The notes: generated from the sequence alone by a model not told the origin. Numbered from the stretch's first letter, positions 7,460 to 18,673 are shown. The stretch is DNA of 64,000 bases from Stackebrandtia nassauensis DSM 44728 (GCF_000024545.1 NC_013947.1:496001-560000); one strand, 5' to 3'. Numbers and translations are program-made.

Positions 7460-10400
7460 CACCCACCCCTGACGAAGAACCCCAGTCGCGACCGCTGGCG
7501 GTGTTCAAGGCACCCAAGGCCGCGTCCAACGACACGACCGCGCTCGCGGACGTGGTCTTTGGCGAGCCTGCGAGCCAAAGCAGGCAGCACAGCGGCGAGC
7601 CTGCGAGCCAGCCTGCCCAGCGGGCCGAAGAGCCCGCCGACCAGGCAAGCCGTAGCGACAACGGCGCGCTGAGCGACGCGCCCGAAGGCCCGGCCACACC
7701 GAGTGGCCAGCCGTCTCCCCAAGTTCACCCGCAGGACACGCGACACGCGGAATCACCTGCGGAAAACCCCGATTCTCCACAGGAATCTCCACAGGGTTAT
7801 CCACAGGCTTCGGCCGGATCCCCGCATAAGTCTCCACAGGAAAATCCACAGGATCAACCGAGTTCTCCACAGCCCACGGCGAGTTATCCACAGGCTGGGC
7901 CGAGTTCTCCACAGGCTCCCCCCACGGGGACACCCGCCGATACCCCGAGTTATCCACAGGGTCCGGAGAGTTCTGCACAGCCCGATTCCGCGCCGGTTTC
8001 GGGCACTTCGGGACGCCGACGCCGAATCCAGGACATCGAGTTCCCGCAACCCGAACCCGAGAACCCGTTCGCGGAGGCCGAAGCCCGGGTGCTGGAGCAG
8101 ATCCGGGCCCGGCAGCGCGCCCAGGCGATGGCCGCCGAGACCCAGGTCGGCCCGCCCGACCCGCAGACCTCGCGACTGCGTCCCCGAATGGCCGACGAGG
8201 CCCCACCGCCGTCCGCGACCCGGCCCAAGAGCCGCAAGCGCACCCCGTCCAACCCGTTCGCCGAGACCGAGGCCGCCAACCGGGCGCTGGACGAGGCCCG
8301 CAGGGCCGCCGCCGAACAGGCCCGCGCCGAGCGCGCCCGCGTCGAGGCGACCGGCCAGATCAGCGCCAGCCCCGCGTCCGGTGCTCCGATCTCGGCCCAA
8401 CCGGCCTCACCCGGCCCGGTGTCGGCCCAACCGGTGAGCCCCGCGCCCGGACCACAGCAGGCCCCGCCACCGGCCCCCGGCATGCCGCCGGTCCCGACCA
8501 GCTTGCCGCCCGGCCCGCAGCAACCGGTCAACCCACCCACGGGCCAACAGCCCGTGGTCCCGCAACCGCCTGCCGCCGCCAACCCGCCGACCGGCCAGCA
8601 GCCGGTCGTCCAACCGCCAGCCGCCGCCAACCCGGCCACGGGGCAACAGCCGGTCGTCCCGCCCGCACCGCAGCCCTCGGCCCCGGTCAACCCGCCGACC
8701 GGCCAGCAACGCGCCGTCCGGCAACCGTCGAACCCCTATGTGGAGCCCCGCTCCGGCCAGCACTCGACCGTCGATCCTCGACTGTCCACACGCGCGGCCC
8801 AGCAGGCGGCACCGCAGTCACCGGCCCCCGCGCAGGCCCCGCCGCCCGCCAGACCGGCGGCGAACCCGCCCAGCGGCCAACACCCGACGGTCAACCCCGC
8901 CACCGGCCAGCAGCGCACCGTCAACCCGCCCAGCGGCCAGCACCCGACCGTCGACCCTCGACTGTCCACACGCACCACACCGCCGCAGCAGGCACCCGCG
9001 CCCGCCGACCCGAGCCACCAGCAACTGGTGCCGATGGCCCGGCCCGCGCCCGGCACCCAGCCGTCCGGCAAACCCACCAAACTTCCCAAGCCGCCCAAGC
9101 AGAAGGACCGCTCCGCGGCCCAGGAACTCGCGATCACCGAGATCGCCGGACACGCCACCTTCACCCCGACCGCCGTCACCGCCTGGTACCGGCTGCCCGA
9201 GGTGCGCTGGGCGTTCCGTCCCGACGCCGAACGCGAAGCCCTCATCTCCGCGATCGCCGAACAGTACGCGGGCATGGCGGGCTACCGACTCCACCTGCGC
9301 CGCACCACCCGGCCGTTCCCGGCCGACCAGTGGGCCCGCACGGTCGACACCAACACGCCGCAGCCGCTGCCGCCGGTGGCGGGCGCGCCCACCTGGGGCG
9401 ACCACCTGGTCAACGCCCAGCACCACCTCCACAACGTCCAGCACGCCGAGGGCGAGACCTACCTGGGCATCAGCTTCGCCCGCCGCACCCTCACCGACAC
9501 GCTCGGCGAGAAACTCGGCCGGGTCTTCAACCGCGGCACCAAACGCAGCGAACGCAGCCGCATCGAACGCGCCACCGAACAGTTCGACGAGGTCCTGAGC
9601 GCCTTCGGCGTCCGCGCCCGCCGCGCCACCAGCCACGAACTCGAGTGGCTGATCTTCCGCTCCGTCGCCCTGGGCATGGACCCGCCCCAGCTGCTGTCCG
9701 GCGTCCGCGACGGCCTGTGGGAACCCGGCGACGTCCTGGCCCTCACCGAACAGATCGAGCGCTACCGCACCCCCTACGGCTCCACGGTCAAGCTCGTCAA
9801 CCGGCTCACCGGCGAAGAACGGCACGTCGCCGTCCTCACCGTCGGCCGCATGGAGGACCTCGACATCCCCGAGCGCCACGAACCGTGGCTGCACTTCCAC
9901 GAACGCGCGCCCTGGCCGATGGAACTGTCCTCCCGCCTGGACATCCTCGGCCCCGGCGAGGCCTTCCGCAACCTTGAACACCGGCTGCGGATGATCCGCT
10001 CCCAGCAGCACGACTACGACGAACACGCCATGGACGCCCCGCCCGAACTCGAGCGGCTCGCCCAACGCGCCCTCAACGTCGGCGACGAGATGACCACCGG
10101 CCTGGCCACCGACGCGGCCCGCGTCCACGGCTGGCACCGCATCGCGGTGTCCGCCGACGACCGCGAGGAATGCCTGGAACGGGCCCGCAAACTCATCCAG
10201 ATGTACAACCGGGAACTGCGACTGTCGTTGCAGCACCCCAAGAACCAGGACTGGCTGGCCCGCGAGTTCATCCCCGGCGAACCGGTCGCCAACACCGGCT
10301 ACCTGCGCCGGATGCCGGTCCGCCTGTTCGCCGCCGCCCTCCCACAGGCGGCCTCCACCGTCGGCGACCAGCGCGGCGACCTCATCGGCCGCACCAGCGG

Positions 10401-11694
10401 CACCTGCCGCCGTCCGGTCTTCCTCGACCTGCACTTCCCCATGGAAGTCCGGGAACGCTCCGGCCTGGCCGTCTTCGTCGCCGAACCCGGCGGAGGAAAG
10501 TCCACCCTCATGGGCTCCCTGGGCTACCTGGCCGCCCGCCGCGGCGTCCAGGTCACCCTGCTCGACCCGTCCGGCCCGCTCGCCCGCCTGTGCGAGATGC
10601 CGGAACTCAAGCCCTACAGCAAGGTCCTCAACCTCACCGGCTCCCAACCGGGAACCCTGGCCCCGTACGCCCTCATCCCCACCCCGAAACGCGAACACTG
10701 GGACACGGGCCCCGAGGGCGACCGCGAGTACAACATCGCCCTGTCCAACGCCCGCGCCGAACGCCGGATGCTGGTACAGGACATCTGCTCCATGCTGGTC
10801 CCACCCCAGGTGGCCCGCGAATCCTCGACGGCCCGGCTGCTGCGCCACGCCGCCCGCCAGGTCCCCGCCGAAGAGACGTCCACACTGGAAGACATAGTGG
10901 ACTGCCTCCAGGACCAGGGTCACGACGGCTCCGAACTGGCGGCCCTGCTGCTGGACGCCGCCGAGATGCCACTGGCCATGCTCTTCTTCGGCTCACCACC
11001 AGCGGACATGCTCACCGACGACGCCACCCTCACCGTCATCACGATGGCCGGGCTGCGGCTGCCGGACCTGAAGATCGAACGCGAATACTGGTCGGCCGAG
11101 GAAGCCCTGGCGCTGCCCATGCTCCACACGGCCCACCGACTCGCCGTCCGCCGCTGCTACGGCGGCGACATCCACCGCCGCAAGCTGGTCGGCCTCGACG
11201 AGGCCCACTTCATGGAGGGCTGGCGCTCCGGGCGCTCGTTCCTGGTCCGGATGGCCCGCGACTCCCGTAAGTGGAACCTGGCGGCACTGGTGGCATCGCA
11301 GAACCCGACCGACATCCTGGGTCTCGACGTCCAGAACCTGGTGTCGACGGTGTTCGTGGGTCGTATCGCCGAGGACCCGCAGATCGCGGCCGAGGCACTG
11401 CGAATGCTCCGCGTCCCGAGGGATGTGGGTTACGAGCAGACGCTGGCGGGCCTGTCGGAGGCCGATATCGCCGGTTCGCAGCGGTTGAACTACCGCGAAT
11501 TCATCATGCGCGACGTCGACGGACGGGTGCAACGAATGCGCGCGGATATCTCCTATGTCCCAAGACTTCTGGAATACTTGGACACCACACCCGGTGGCCG
11601 GGAGGCTGCCGAGCGTCCGGCGAACGCACCAACAGCGCCGGGTACAGCCTCTCAGCGAACCGGACCGGCGGGAAGCCAGATGGGATCGGGATAG
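7456..11694 (+). CDS. VirB4/TraC-like secretion ATPase with long repeat-rich N-terminus
   Basis: This 1412-residue protein is about twice the size of usual VirB4 ATPases. Residues 1 to about 545 are low-complexity and rich in Pro, Gln, Ser and Ala, with SPQ/YPQ tripeptides (about 100-178) and NPP-TGQQ-PVV / SGQH-PTV repeats (about 355-510). The conserved part starts near residue 555 and contains a VirB4-type N-domain and a RecA-like motor: Walker A EPGGGKST with Lys1015 and Walker B VGLDEAHF with Asp1248-Glu1249. It should energise substrate or subunit transfer through the membrane complex encoded around it. The extension is probably disordered and cytoplasmic. Translation is coupled to the preceding gene, and the following gene starts 3 bases after the stop. 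Confidence 0.85.
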   Translation: MTPTPDEEPQSRPLAVFKAPKAASNDTTALADVVFGEPASQSRQHSGEPASQPAQRAEEPADQASRSDNGALSDAPEGPATPSGQPSPQVHPQDTRHAESPAENPDSPQESPQGYPQASAGSPHKSPQENPQDQPSSPQPTASYPQAGPSSPQAPPTGTPADTPSYPQGPESSAQPDSAPVSGTSGRRRRIQDIEFPQPEPENPFAEAEARVLEQIRARQRAQAMAAETQVGPPDPQTSRLRPRMADEAPPPSATRPKSRKRTPSNPFAETEAANRALDEARRAAAEQARAERARVEATGQISASPASGAPISAQPASPGPVSAQPVSPAPGPQQAPPPAPGMPPVPTSLPPGPQQPVNPPTGQQPVVPQPPAAANPPTGQQPVVQPPAAANPATGQQPVVPPAPQPSAPVNPPTGQQRAVRQPSNPYVEPRSGQHSTVDPRLSTRAAQQAAPQSPAPAQAPPPARPAANPPSGQHPTVNPATGQQRTVNPPSGQHPTVDPRLSTRTTPPQQAPAPADPSHQQLVPMARPAPGTQPSGKPTKLPKPPKQKDRSAAQELAITEIAGHATFTPTAVTAWYRLPEVRWAFRPDAEREALISAIAEQYAGMAGYRLHLRRTTRPFPADQWARTVDTNTPQPLPPVAGAPTWGDHLVNAQHHLHNVQHAEGETYLGISFARRTLTDTLGEKLGRVFNRGTKRSERSRIERATEQFDEVLSAFGVRARRATSHELEWLIFRSVALGMDPPQLLSGVRDGLWEPGDVLALTEQIERYRTPYGSTVKLVNRLTGEERHVAVLTVGRMEDLDIPERHEPWLHFHERAPWPMELSSRLDILGPGEAFRNLEHRLRMIRSQQHDYDEHAMDAPPELERLAQRALNVGDEMTTGLATDAARVHGWHRIAVSADDREECLERARKLIQMYNRELRLSLQHPKNQDWLAREFIPGEPVANTGYLRRMPVRLFAAALPQAASTVGDQRGDLIGRTSGTCRRPVFLDLHFPMEVRERSGLAVFVAEPGGGKSTLMGSLGYLAARRGVQVTLLDPSGPLARLCEMPELKPYSKVLNLTGSQPGTLAPYALIPTPKREHWDTGPEGDREYNIALSNARAERRMLVQDICSMLVPPQVARESSTARLLRHAARQVPAEETSTLEDIVDCLQDQGHDGSELAALLLDAAEMPLAMLFFGSPPADMLTDDATLTVITMAGLRLPDLKIEREYWSAEEALALPMLHTAHRLAVRRCYGGDIHRRKLVGLDEAHFMEGWRSGRSFLVRMARDSRKWNLAALVASQNPTDILGLDVQNLVSTVFVGRIAEDPQIAAEALRMLRVPRDVGYEQTLAGLSEADIAGSQRLNYREFIMRDVDGRVQRMRADISYVPRLLEYLDTTPGGREAAERPANAPTAPGTASQRTGPAGSQMGSG
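7773..7958 (+). repeat. Cluster of DnaA-box-like 9-mers inside the ATPase gene
   Basis: TTATCCACA occurs exactly at 7797-7805, 7884-7892 and 7950-7958, and TTCTCCACA at 7773-7781, 7863-7871 and 7905-7913, all on the same strand. Further near-matches (ATCTCCACA, GTCTCCACA, AAATCCACA, TTCTGCACA) lie between them. The first is the canonical DnaA box; both fit the Streptomyces-type consensus as I recall it. They are produced by S/Y-P-Q codons written with locally unusual TAT, TCT, CCA and AGT. Confidence 0.6.
8523..8970 (+). repeat. Degenerate in-frame repeats encoding NPP-TGQQ-PVV / SGQH-PTV units
   Basis: About ten imperfect units of roughly 10-16 codons encode NPPTGQQPVV- or NPPSGQHPTV-like peptide. 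The longest copies (about 8745-8800 and 8925-8980) are nearly identical over more than 40 bases, and both end in CTGTCCACA (8782-8790 and 8962-8970). They expand the disordered N-terminus of the VirB4-like ATPase and are a likely site of length variation. Confidence 0.75.
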
Positions 11695-11697
11695 CCC

Positions 11698-13569
11698 ATG
11701 ACCACTGCCCCTCACGCACGACAACGCCTTCGACGTGTCCTGGCACGCCTCGCGCTGGTGGCGGTGGCGGCGCTGGCGGTGCTGTTCTTCAATCCGGGGA
11801 CGGCTAACGCGGAGGATAAGAGTAAGTGCACTGTTGAGCAGTGGCACAACTCGCCGAAGACCTGTGCCGCGAAGCTTCCCAAACCCAGTGGCCAGACTTG
11901 TAAAGAGCCGCCGGTTCCAGGCTCCCCTGACACCGGCATGGCGGGTTGGTTCGCCGAACCGGACCTGCCCAAGGACAGCGATGTCCAGGGTATGTACACA
12001 AAGTACGGATATGGAGGTTACGACCTCAACCTGTACGGCGCCGACTGCACCGGCGAACTTCCCGGTGGAGCCCAATCCGGCAACGATCTCGCCAACCTGG
12101 AGTTCACGCTCGCGACCGGCATAATCGGCTCTGCGAACGGCTTGCGGCAAGCGGCCTGGGAGCCGAGCGGCATGTGGGGCTGGGCCGACAACTTCGTGGA
12201 GAAGGCGTCGAGCGCCATCTACGAGAAGGTCTTCAGTGTCTTCGGTGCGATCACCATCGGGCTGGTCGGTCTCTATCTACTGTGGCGTTCCAGGCAGGCC
12301 GACATGTCGATGGCGGTGACCACGGCGGGGTGGGCGGTGCTTGTACTTGTTGTGGTTACAGCTGTCGCGGCCTATCCCACCGAATCGGCGAAGTACGCAG
12401 ACTCGGCACTCACCGGTTCTCTCAACGTCATCCAGGATGCGGTGGGGCCCCCCGCCGAGGAGGACTGCCCTGGTAACGAGGACTGCGACGACACCCGGGC
12501 GCCCGCCCTGCGTGCCTCGGACATGGCCACCGGCGAGATCCTTTACAACAACTGGGTGCGTTCGGTCTTCGGACAGAGCCCCGAGGTGGAATACGCCGGG
12601 AACAACAAGAAGAAGGTCACCGACTACAACTCGGCTTATAAGTACGGCCCTGCGCTGTACGACGCCCAAGCGTTCAGCTGGAAGGAAATCAACGACCTGC
12701 GTAAAGCCAAACCCGAAGAACGGGAAGGCATGCGCAAGGACATGGTGGACGACAAGAAGGACCAGTGGCGCAAGGTCACCGCGCTGATTGAGAAGGAAGA
12801 CCCGGAGGTCTACTACAACATCACCGGCGCTAACGGCTGGGACCGTGTGGGTACTGGATTCCTGGCGCTGTTGTCAGCGATCTTCTTCGCGCTCTTCGAC
12901 ATCACGGCGTCCATCTTGATCATTCTGGGCTTCCTGATCATCCGATGGGCCGTGGTGGCGTTGCCGCTCATCGGGACGATTGCCATGCTGCGGCCCGCGT
13001 CGGCGGGCTTCAAACGCCTCATCTCGGCGGTGCTCGCCGCCGTCATCAACGTGATCGTCTTCGGCGTCGCTGCGGCCGTGTACCTGTTCGCCGTCAGTCA
13101 GATCCTCGCCGCCAGTTTGCCGGGGTGGCTACAGGTTTTGCTCATCGGACTCATCGGAGCGGTTGCGTGGATGTTGCTGCGCCCATATCGAAGAATCGGA
13201 TCGTTGCGCGGCGGAACCAGCCTCAGTGACGCCGCGTTCGGACGCAAGTCCAAAGTCGAAGTGGAACAGAAGGTGGTCATCAAGAAGGACGGCCGCCCCG
13301 AGGACCAATCCGACGAGGTCGAATCCAGCATCGATACCAATACGAAGGAACCGCTCATGGCCGGGGCCAAGGGGTCGCGGTCCAATGCCGGTCGCGCGGA
13401 AGGCGATGCCTCCAAAGGCTTGCCACCCCGACCCACACCGGGGCGTTCCGCCCCGGAATCGGGAAGCGGTTCAGAAGCACGGCCCGGCTACGCGGTATAT
13501 CGCCCCAGCTCGAGTGGAACCGGACAACAGGCGGGTGACCGTCCCCTGGTCGCCGTCCGGCCAGACTAA
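11698..13569 (+). CDS. VirB6/TrbL-like polytopic membrane protein with signal peptide
   Basis: The 623-residue protein starts 3 bases after the ATPase stop. Residues 1-38 form a signal peptide ending in ANAED. An extracytoplasmic cysteine-containing part follows, then membrane helices near residues 175-195 and 205-225, a hydrophilic loop with a CPGNEDC pair, and a cluster of four to five helices at about 380-500. The tail of 120 residues is hydrophilic and likely disordered. Polytopic proteins with large loops directly downstream of VirB4 are typically the VirB6-type channel component. No catalytic motif is visible. The cysteine pairs outside the membrane could form disulfides. Confidence 0.7.
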   Translation: MTTAPHARQRLRRVLARLALVAVAALAVLFFNPGTANAEDKSKCTVEQWHNSPKTCAAKLPKPSGQTCKEPPVPGSPDTGMAGWFAEPDLPKDSDVQGMYTKYGYGGYDLNLYGADCTGELPGGAQSGNDLANLEFTLATGIIGSANGLRQAAWEPSGMWGWADNFVEKASSAIYEKVFSVFGAITIGLVGLYLLWRSRQADMSMAVTTAGWAVLVLVVVTAVAAYPTESAKYADSALTGSLNVIQDAVGPPAEEDCPGNEDCDDTRAPALRASDMATGEILYNNWVRSVFGQSPEVEYAGNNKKKVTDYNSAYKYGPALYDAQAFSWKEINDLRKAKPEEREGMRKDMVDDKKDQWRKVTALIEKEDPEVYYNITGANGWDRVGTGFLALLSAIFFALFDITASILIILGFLIIRWAVVALPLIGTIAMLRPASAGFKRLISAVLAAVINVIVFGVAAAVYLFAVSQILAASLPGWLQVLLIGLIGAVAWMLLRPYRRIGSLRGGTSLSDAAFGRKSKVEVEQKVVIKKDGRPEDQSDEVESSIDTNTKEPLMAGAKGSRSNAGRAEGDASKGLPPRPTPGRSAPESGSGSEARPGYAVYRPSSSGTGQQAGDRPLVAVRPD

Positions 13570-13622
13570 AGAGGACAGATATCGGTGTATACGTTCGTAC
13601 TCAACAGCGGTGGTAACGCCTG

Positions 13623-14129
13623 ATGTCTCGCAAGATCCTCCGCATCCTCGGATCCCGCTACGGCATCGCCGCCATCCTGTTGGTGGTCGTCATCATCGTC
13701 GTGGGCCTCGCGCGTGCCAACGGCGGCACTGATTCCGACACGACGGTCGATGGGTCGGATTCGATGGGTACCGAAGACGCGGGCGAACCGAACGACGGCG
13801 TGGTCACCGAGTCCGATGAGGAATCGGCGGAGAGCAGCCTTCCCAAGAAAGCGGTGGACAACGCCACCGAGTTCGCGAAGGCTTATATCAAGACCGATCG
13901 ATCCGCCAAAGCGTGGCGGGCCGATGTCGGCAAGAACGCCACCCAGAAGGTCAAGGACGAACTGAAGTACATCGACCCGGAAGTCGTTCCCATCAAAGAA
14001 ATTACGGACGATCCAAGCGCGGAGGGACAAACAGTCAGGTTCCCGACTGACGCGGGCTTGCTGATACTGCGTATGAAAGTGCAGGATGAAGTATGGCTCG
14101 TCGACGGCATCGATCTCGATAAGTCATAG
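13623..14129 (+). CDS. VirB8/TcpC-like bitopic protein
   Basis: The protein has 168 residues, with an N-terminal basic segment, one membrane helix (about 14-31, IAAILLVVVIIVVGLA) and an acidic linker. The extracytoplasmic domain of about 90 residues begins with ATEFAKAYIKTDRSAKAWRADV and ends in WLVDGIDLDKS, which resembles the NTF2-like fold of VirB8/TcpC scaffolds. Its place between the VirB6-like protein and the cell-wall hydrolase fits that role. The predicted function is to assemble the translocation channel; this is inferred from topology, pattern and neighbours. Confidence 0.6.
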   Translation: MSRKILRILGSRYGIAAILLVVVIIVVGLARANGGTDSDTTVDGSDSMGTEDAGEPNDGVVTESDEESAESSLPKKAVDNATEFAKAYIKTDRSAKAWRADVGKNATQKVKDELKYIDPEVVPIKEITDDPSAEGQTVRFPTDAGLLILRMKVQDEVWLVDGIDLDKS

Positions 14130-14161
14130 CTCCCCGGAAAGCAAGGAAAGTACCGACCGCA

Positions 14162-15301
14162 ATGGATACCCCGGCCGAGAACGAGGAGTCTGCCTCCACC
14201 GTCCGCCGCTGGACGCGTAAACGCCTCTGGTGGACGATCGTCGCAGCGACGACCGCGTTGTTGTGCTGCGGTGGTACGACCTTCTACGTCGTTTTCCTGA
14301 CGGTCAGCAACAACAGCGACACCGGGGCCGCCAACTACGCGGGTTGTGGCAATGGCACGGAGATCTCCATCAGCGGCGACATGCCGAAGATCAACGACCT
14401 GAACGAAGAGCAGGTCGGCAACGCGGCCATCATCATCCAGACCGGGCAGAAGCGGAACATGTCACCGCGAGCCTGGGTGATCGCCGTGGCCACCGCGATG
14501 CAGGAATCCACGCTGCACAACTACGGACATCTTGGCGACCGCAACGACCACGACTCGCTTGGTCTCTTCCAGCAGCGCCCTTCCAAGGGTTGGGGAACCC
14601 CTGACCAGGTCACGGACCCTGAATACGCCTCCACGAGCTTCTACAAGCGGCTGAAGAAGGTCGAGGGCTGGGAGTCGATGGACCTCACCGCCGCCGCCCA
14701 GGCAGTCCAGCGCTCGGCCTTCCCGGACGCTTACGCGAAATGGGAACCCCTCGCGACCGACGTCGTCAACGTCCTCACCGAAGGTGGTGCCCGCACTGCC
14801 GCCGACGGTGGCAAGTCGGGCGAATGTGCCGAGGGTGCCGAGATCGCCGCCTCGGGTTGGACGGCTCCGGTGAAGGACGGCATCGTCTCCGGTTTCCGTA
14901 CCCCGCAACGGCCCGACCACTACGGTGTCGACCTGGGATCCAAGCGCGGCACCGAGATCCGCGCGGCCGCGAGTGGCGTCGTCACCACCTCCGAGTGCAA
15001 TGCCTCCACCAATAACTGTGATGTGGACGGTTCGCCATCGGTGCTGGGTTGTGGCTGGTACGTGGACATCGAACACGCCAACGGCATCATCACCCGCTAC
15101 TGCCACATGGTCGAACAACCCAAGGTCGATGTGGGACAACGGGTCAAGGCTGGCGAGGTCATCGGCATCTCCGGATCGTCCGGTAACTCCTCCGGGCCGC
15201 ACCTGCACTTCGAAGTCCACGAGGGTGGGGACGCCTCCAACAACGGCGCCATCGACCCCGTCGCGTGGATGAAGCAGCAGGGGATCAACATCGACGGTTA
15301 G
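14162..15301 (+). CDS. Bifunctional wall hydrolase: lytic transglycosylase-like plus M23 peptidase
   Basis: The protein has 379 residues and an N-terminal membrane anchor (about 22-48). Residues about 80-195 resemble a lysozyme-like transglycosylase domain (VATAMQES with candidate acid Glu115, then SLGLFQQRP). Residues about 240-370 form an M23 zinc endopeptidase with HYGVD (His253, Asp257) and HLH (His347, His349). The two together cut glycan strands and peptide bridges, as VirB1-type proteins do to let a secretion channel pass the wall. It closes the secretion-like operon, and its stop overlaps the convergent gene by four bases. Confidence 0.88.
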   Translation: MDTPAENEESASTVRRWTRKRLWWTIVAATTALLCCGGTTFYVVFLTVSNNSDTGAANYAGCGNGTEISISGDMPKINDLNEEQVGNAAIIIQTGQKRNMSPRAWVIAVATAMQESTLHNYGHLGDRNDHDSLGLFQQRPSKGWGTPDQVTDPEYASTSFYKRLKKVEGWESMDLTAAAQAVQRSAFPDAYAKWEPLATDVVNVLTEGGARTAADGGKSGECAEGAEIAASGWTAPVKDGIVSGFRTPQRPDHYGVDLGSKRGTEIRAAASGVVTTSECNASTNNCDVDGSPSVLGCGWYVDIEHANGIITRYCHMVEQPKVDVGQRVKAGEVIGISGSSGNSSGPHLHFEVHEGGDASNNGAIDPVAWMKQQGINIDG

Positions 15302-15837
15302 TCGTCGGACGTCACGTTCTCGACTTTGGAGACACAAAAGCTGTCTCCGTCGGGTTTGACCGTGACGTCGTAGTTCCAGACAATGAACGAAGGGTCGACC
15401 TCGAGCTCCACCCGCATGGGAAACAGTGTGCCGCCGTCGACGGCTTCACCATTCACGTTCTCGAAGGTCACGGTGGCTTCGGACAAGACGCCCTCCGAGG
15501 CCTCCCAATCGGTGAGCTCCTTGGTGAGCTGTTTCGGTGTCAGGCCGGTGAAACCGTCGCACAACAGCGGATCGGCCTTAGTCGGTTCCCGGTGCACCAG
15601 CGAGAACTGGAGTACTCGGCGCGCGGTCTGGTTGGCGTCCTCGACAGGTTTGTCCAAATTGCTCTCCGGCGACTTGTCCACCAACCCATCGAACATCCAC
15701 CCCGCGAGATAAACCGCGACCAGCAGCACCCCCCAAGTCCCCAGCAAGCTCCCCGACCGTCCCCACGAGCGTTTCGGGTCGGGGTACGAGTCCGCCTCGC
15801 CCTCCGCTTGCCGCGTCCGGGGTTGCTGCACGCTCAT
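15298..15837 (-). CDS. Membrane-anchored protein facing the secretion operon
   Basis: ATG 15837 gives 179 residues (GTG 15840 is possible). The layout is a short hydrophilic head, one membrane helix (about 30-48, LLGTWGVLLVAVYLAGWMF) and an extracytoplasmic domain of 130 residues with two cysteines (LLCDGF, SFCVSK). The domain pattern with ANQTARRVLQFSLVHREP and later FIVWNYDVTVKPDG is similar in style to small VirB8/lumazine-binding-like accessory domains, but I cannot assign it. Because it ends inside the last codons of the hydrolase gene it may be part of the same locus. Confidence 0.6.
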   Translation of the reverse strand: MSVQQPRTRQAEGEADSYPDPKRSWGRSGSLLGTWGVLLVAVYLAGWMFDGLVDKSPESNLDKPVEDANQTARRVLQFSLVHREPTKADPLLCDGFTGLTPKQLTKELTDWEASEGVLSEATVTFENVNGEAVDGGTLFPMRVELEVDPSFIVWNYDVTVKPDGDSFCVSKVENVTSDD

Positions 15838-15889
15838 CACGTCGCCCAGCGTATCGAAGTTCCCGCCGTGTCCGTGCCGCTCGCTCCGG

Positions 15890-16444
15890 CTAGGAACCGA
15901 AGTCGACGTCCGCCGTCATGACCGTGGCGCAGTCGCGGCCCGGGGCGGCGTGGTGGGACCAGTAGAGGTTGGTGTGCGCGATGACGAGGTCGGGGCTGGG
16001 TGAGCCCCATTTGGAGGTGTCCTCCGTGGTGTGGGCGTCGCCGACAAGGGTGGTGTCGTAGCCGCGGGCCAGGGCGCCGTGCAGGGTGGAGCGGATGCAC
16101 GCGTCGGTTTGGGCGCCGGAGATGTACAGGTGACCGACGCCCAGGTCGGCCAGGACGGCTTCCAGGTCGGTCTCCTCGAAGGAGTCGCCCCAGTTCTTGG
16201 GGATCAGCGGTTCGGTGGCGGCGGGTTCGAGTTCGGGGGCGATGTGCCATTCGGGGCTGCCCTCGATGAGCTGCTTGTCGGAGTGCTGGATCCAGATGAC
16301 CGGGACGTCGGCGCCACGGGCCTGGTCGACGAGGGTGGCGATGTTGGCCACGACCGCGTCGCGGGCGTGGCCTTCGGCCACCACGCCGGTCTGGACGTCG
16401 ATGACGAGCAGCGCCGAGTTGGGGCGGTTGGAGAGGGTGGGCAT
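15890..16444 (-). CDS. Isochorismatase-like cysteine hydrolase
   Basis: ATG 16444 (AAGGGG upstream) gives 184 residues. The isochorismatase/nicotinamidase triad is present: Asp16 in LLVIDVQ, Lys83 in PKNWGDSF and Cys116 in SGAQTDACIRST, with the expected cis-peptide surroundings. Family members hydrolyse isochorismate, nicotinamide or carbamoyl-type amides. The neighbourhood (leuA) gives no substrate clue. It is a small stand-alone hydrolase downstream of the leuA terminator. Confidence 0.85.
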   Translation of the reverse strand: MPTLSNRPNSALLVIDVQTGVVAEGHARDAVVANIATLVDQARGADVPVIWIQHSDKQLIEGSPEWHIAPELEPAATEPLIPKNWGDSFEETDLEAVLADLGVGHLYISGAQTDACIRSTLHGALARGYDTTLVGDAHTTEDTSKWGSPSPDLVIAHTNLYWSHHAAPGRDCATVMTADVDFGS

Positions 16445-16512
16445 GGTTCCCCTTCGCGGTGCGGTTGGGCCGGAGTTTTGCCACCGTAGCCGGGGGTTGT
16501 GACATTTCGCCA

Positions 16513-16548
16513 GCGTGTGGCACCGGTCCGACGGCCGGTGCCACACGC
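16513..16548 (-). terminator. Terminator of leuA
   Basis: A perfect 14-bp inverted repeat (16513-16526 with 16535-16548, 8-base loop) lies just downstream of the leuA stop on the minus strand. Confidence 0.8.
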
Positions 16549-16555
16549 CGGGACG

Positions 16556-18673
<2,118 letters not shown>

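Noticed and set aside
7561-8970. CRISPR-like or IS-like repeats
   Set aside because: Repeat units are in-frame peptide repeats of variable length without constant spacers, and no transposase or terminal inverted repeats are seen.
8818-10923. Minus-strand frame of 701 codons antisense to the VirB4-like ATPase
   Set aside because: This is a GC-rich shadow: the plus strand carries Walker motifs and better codon bias.
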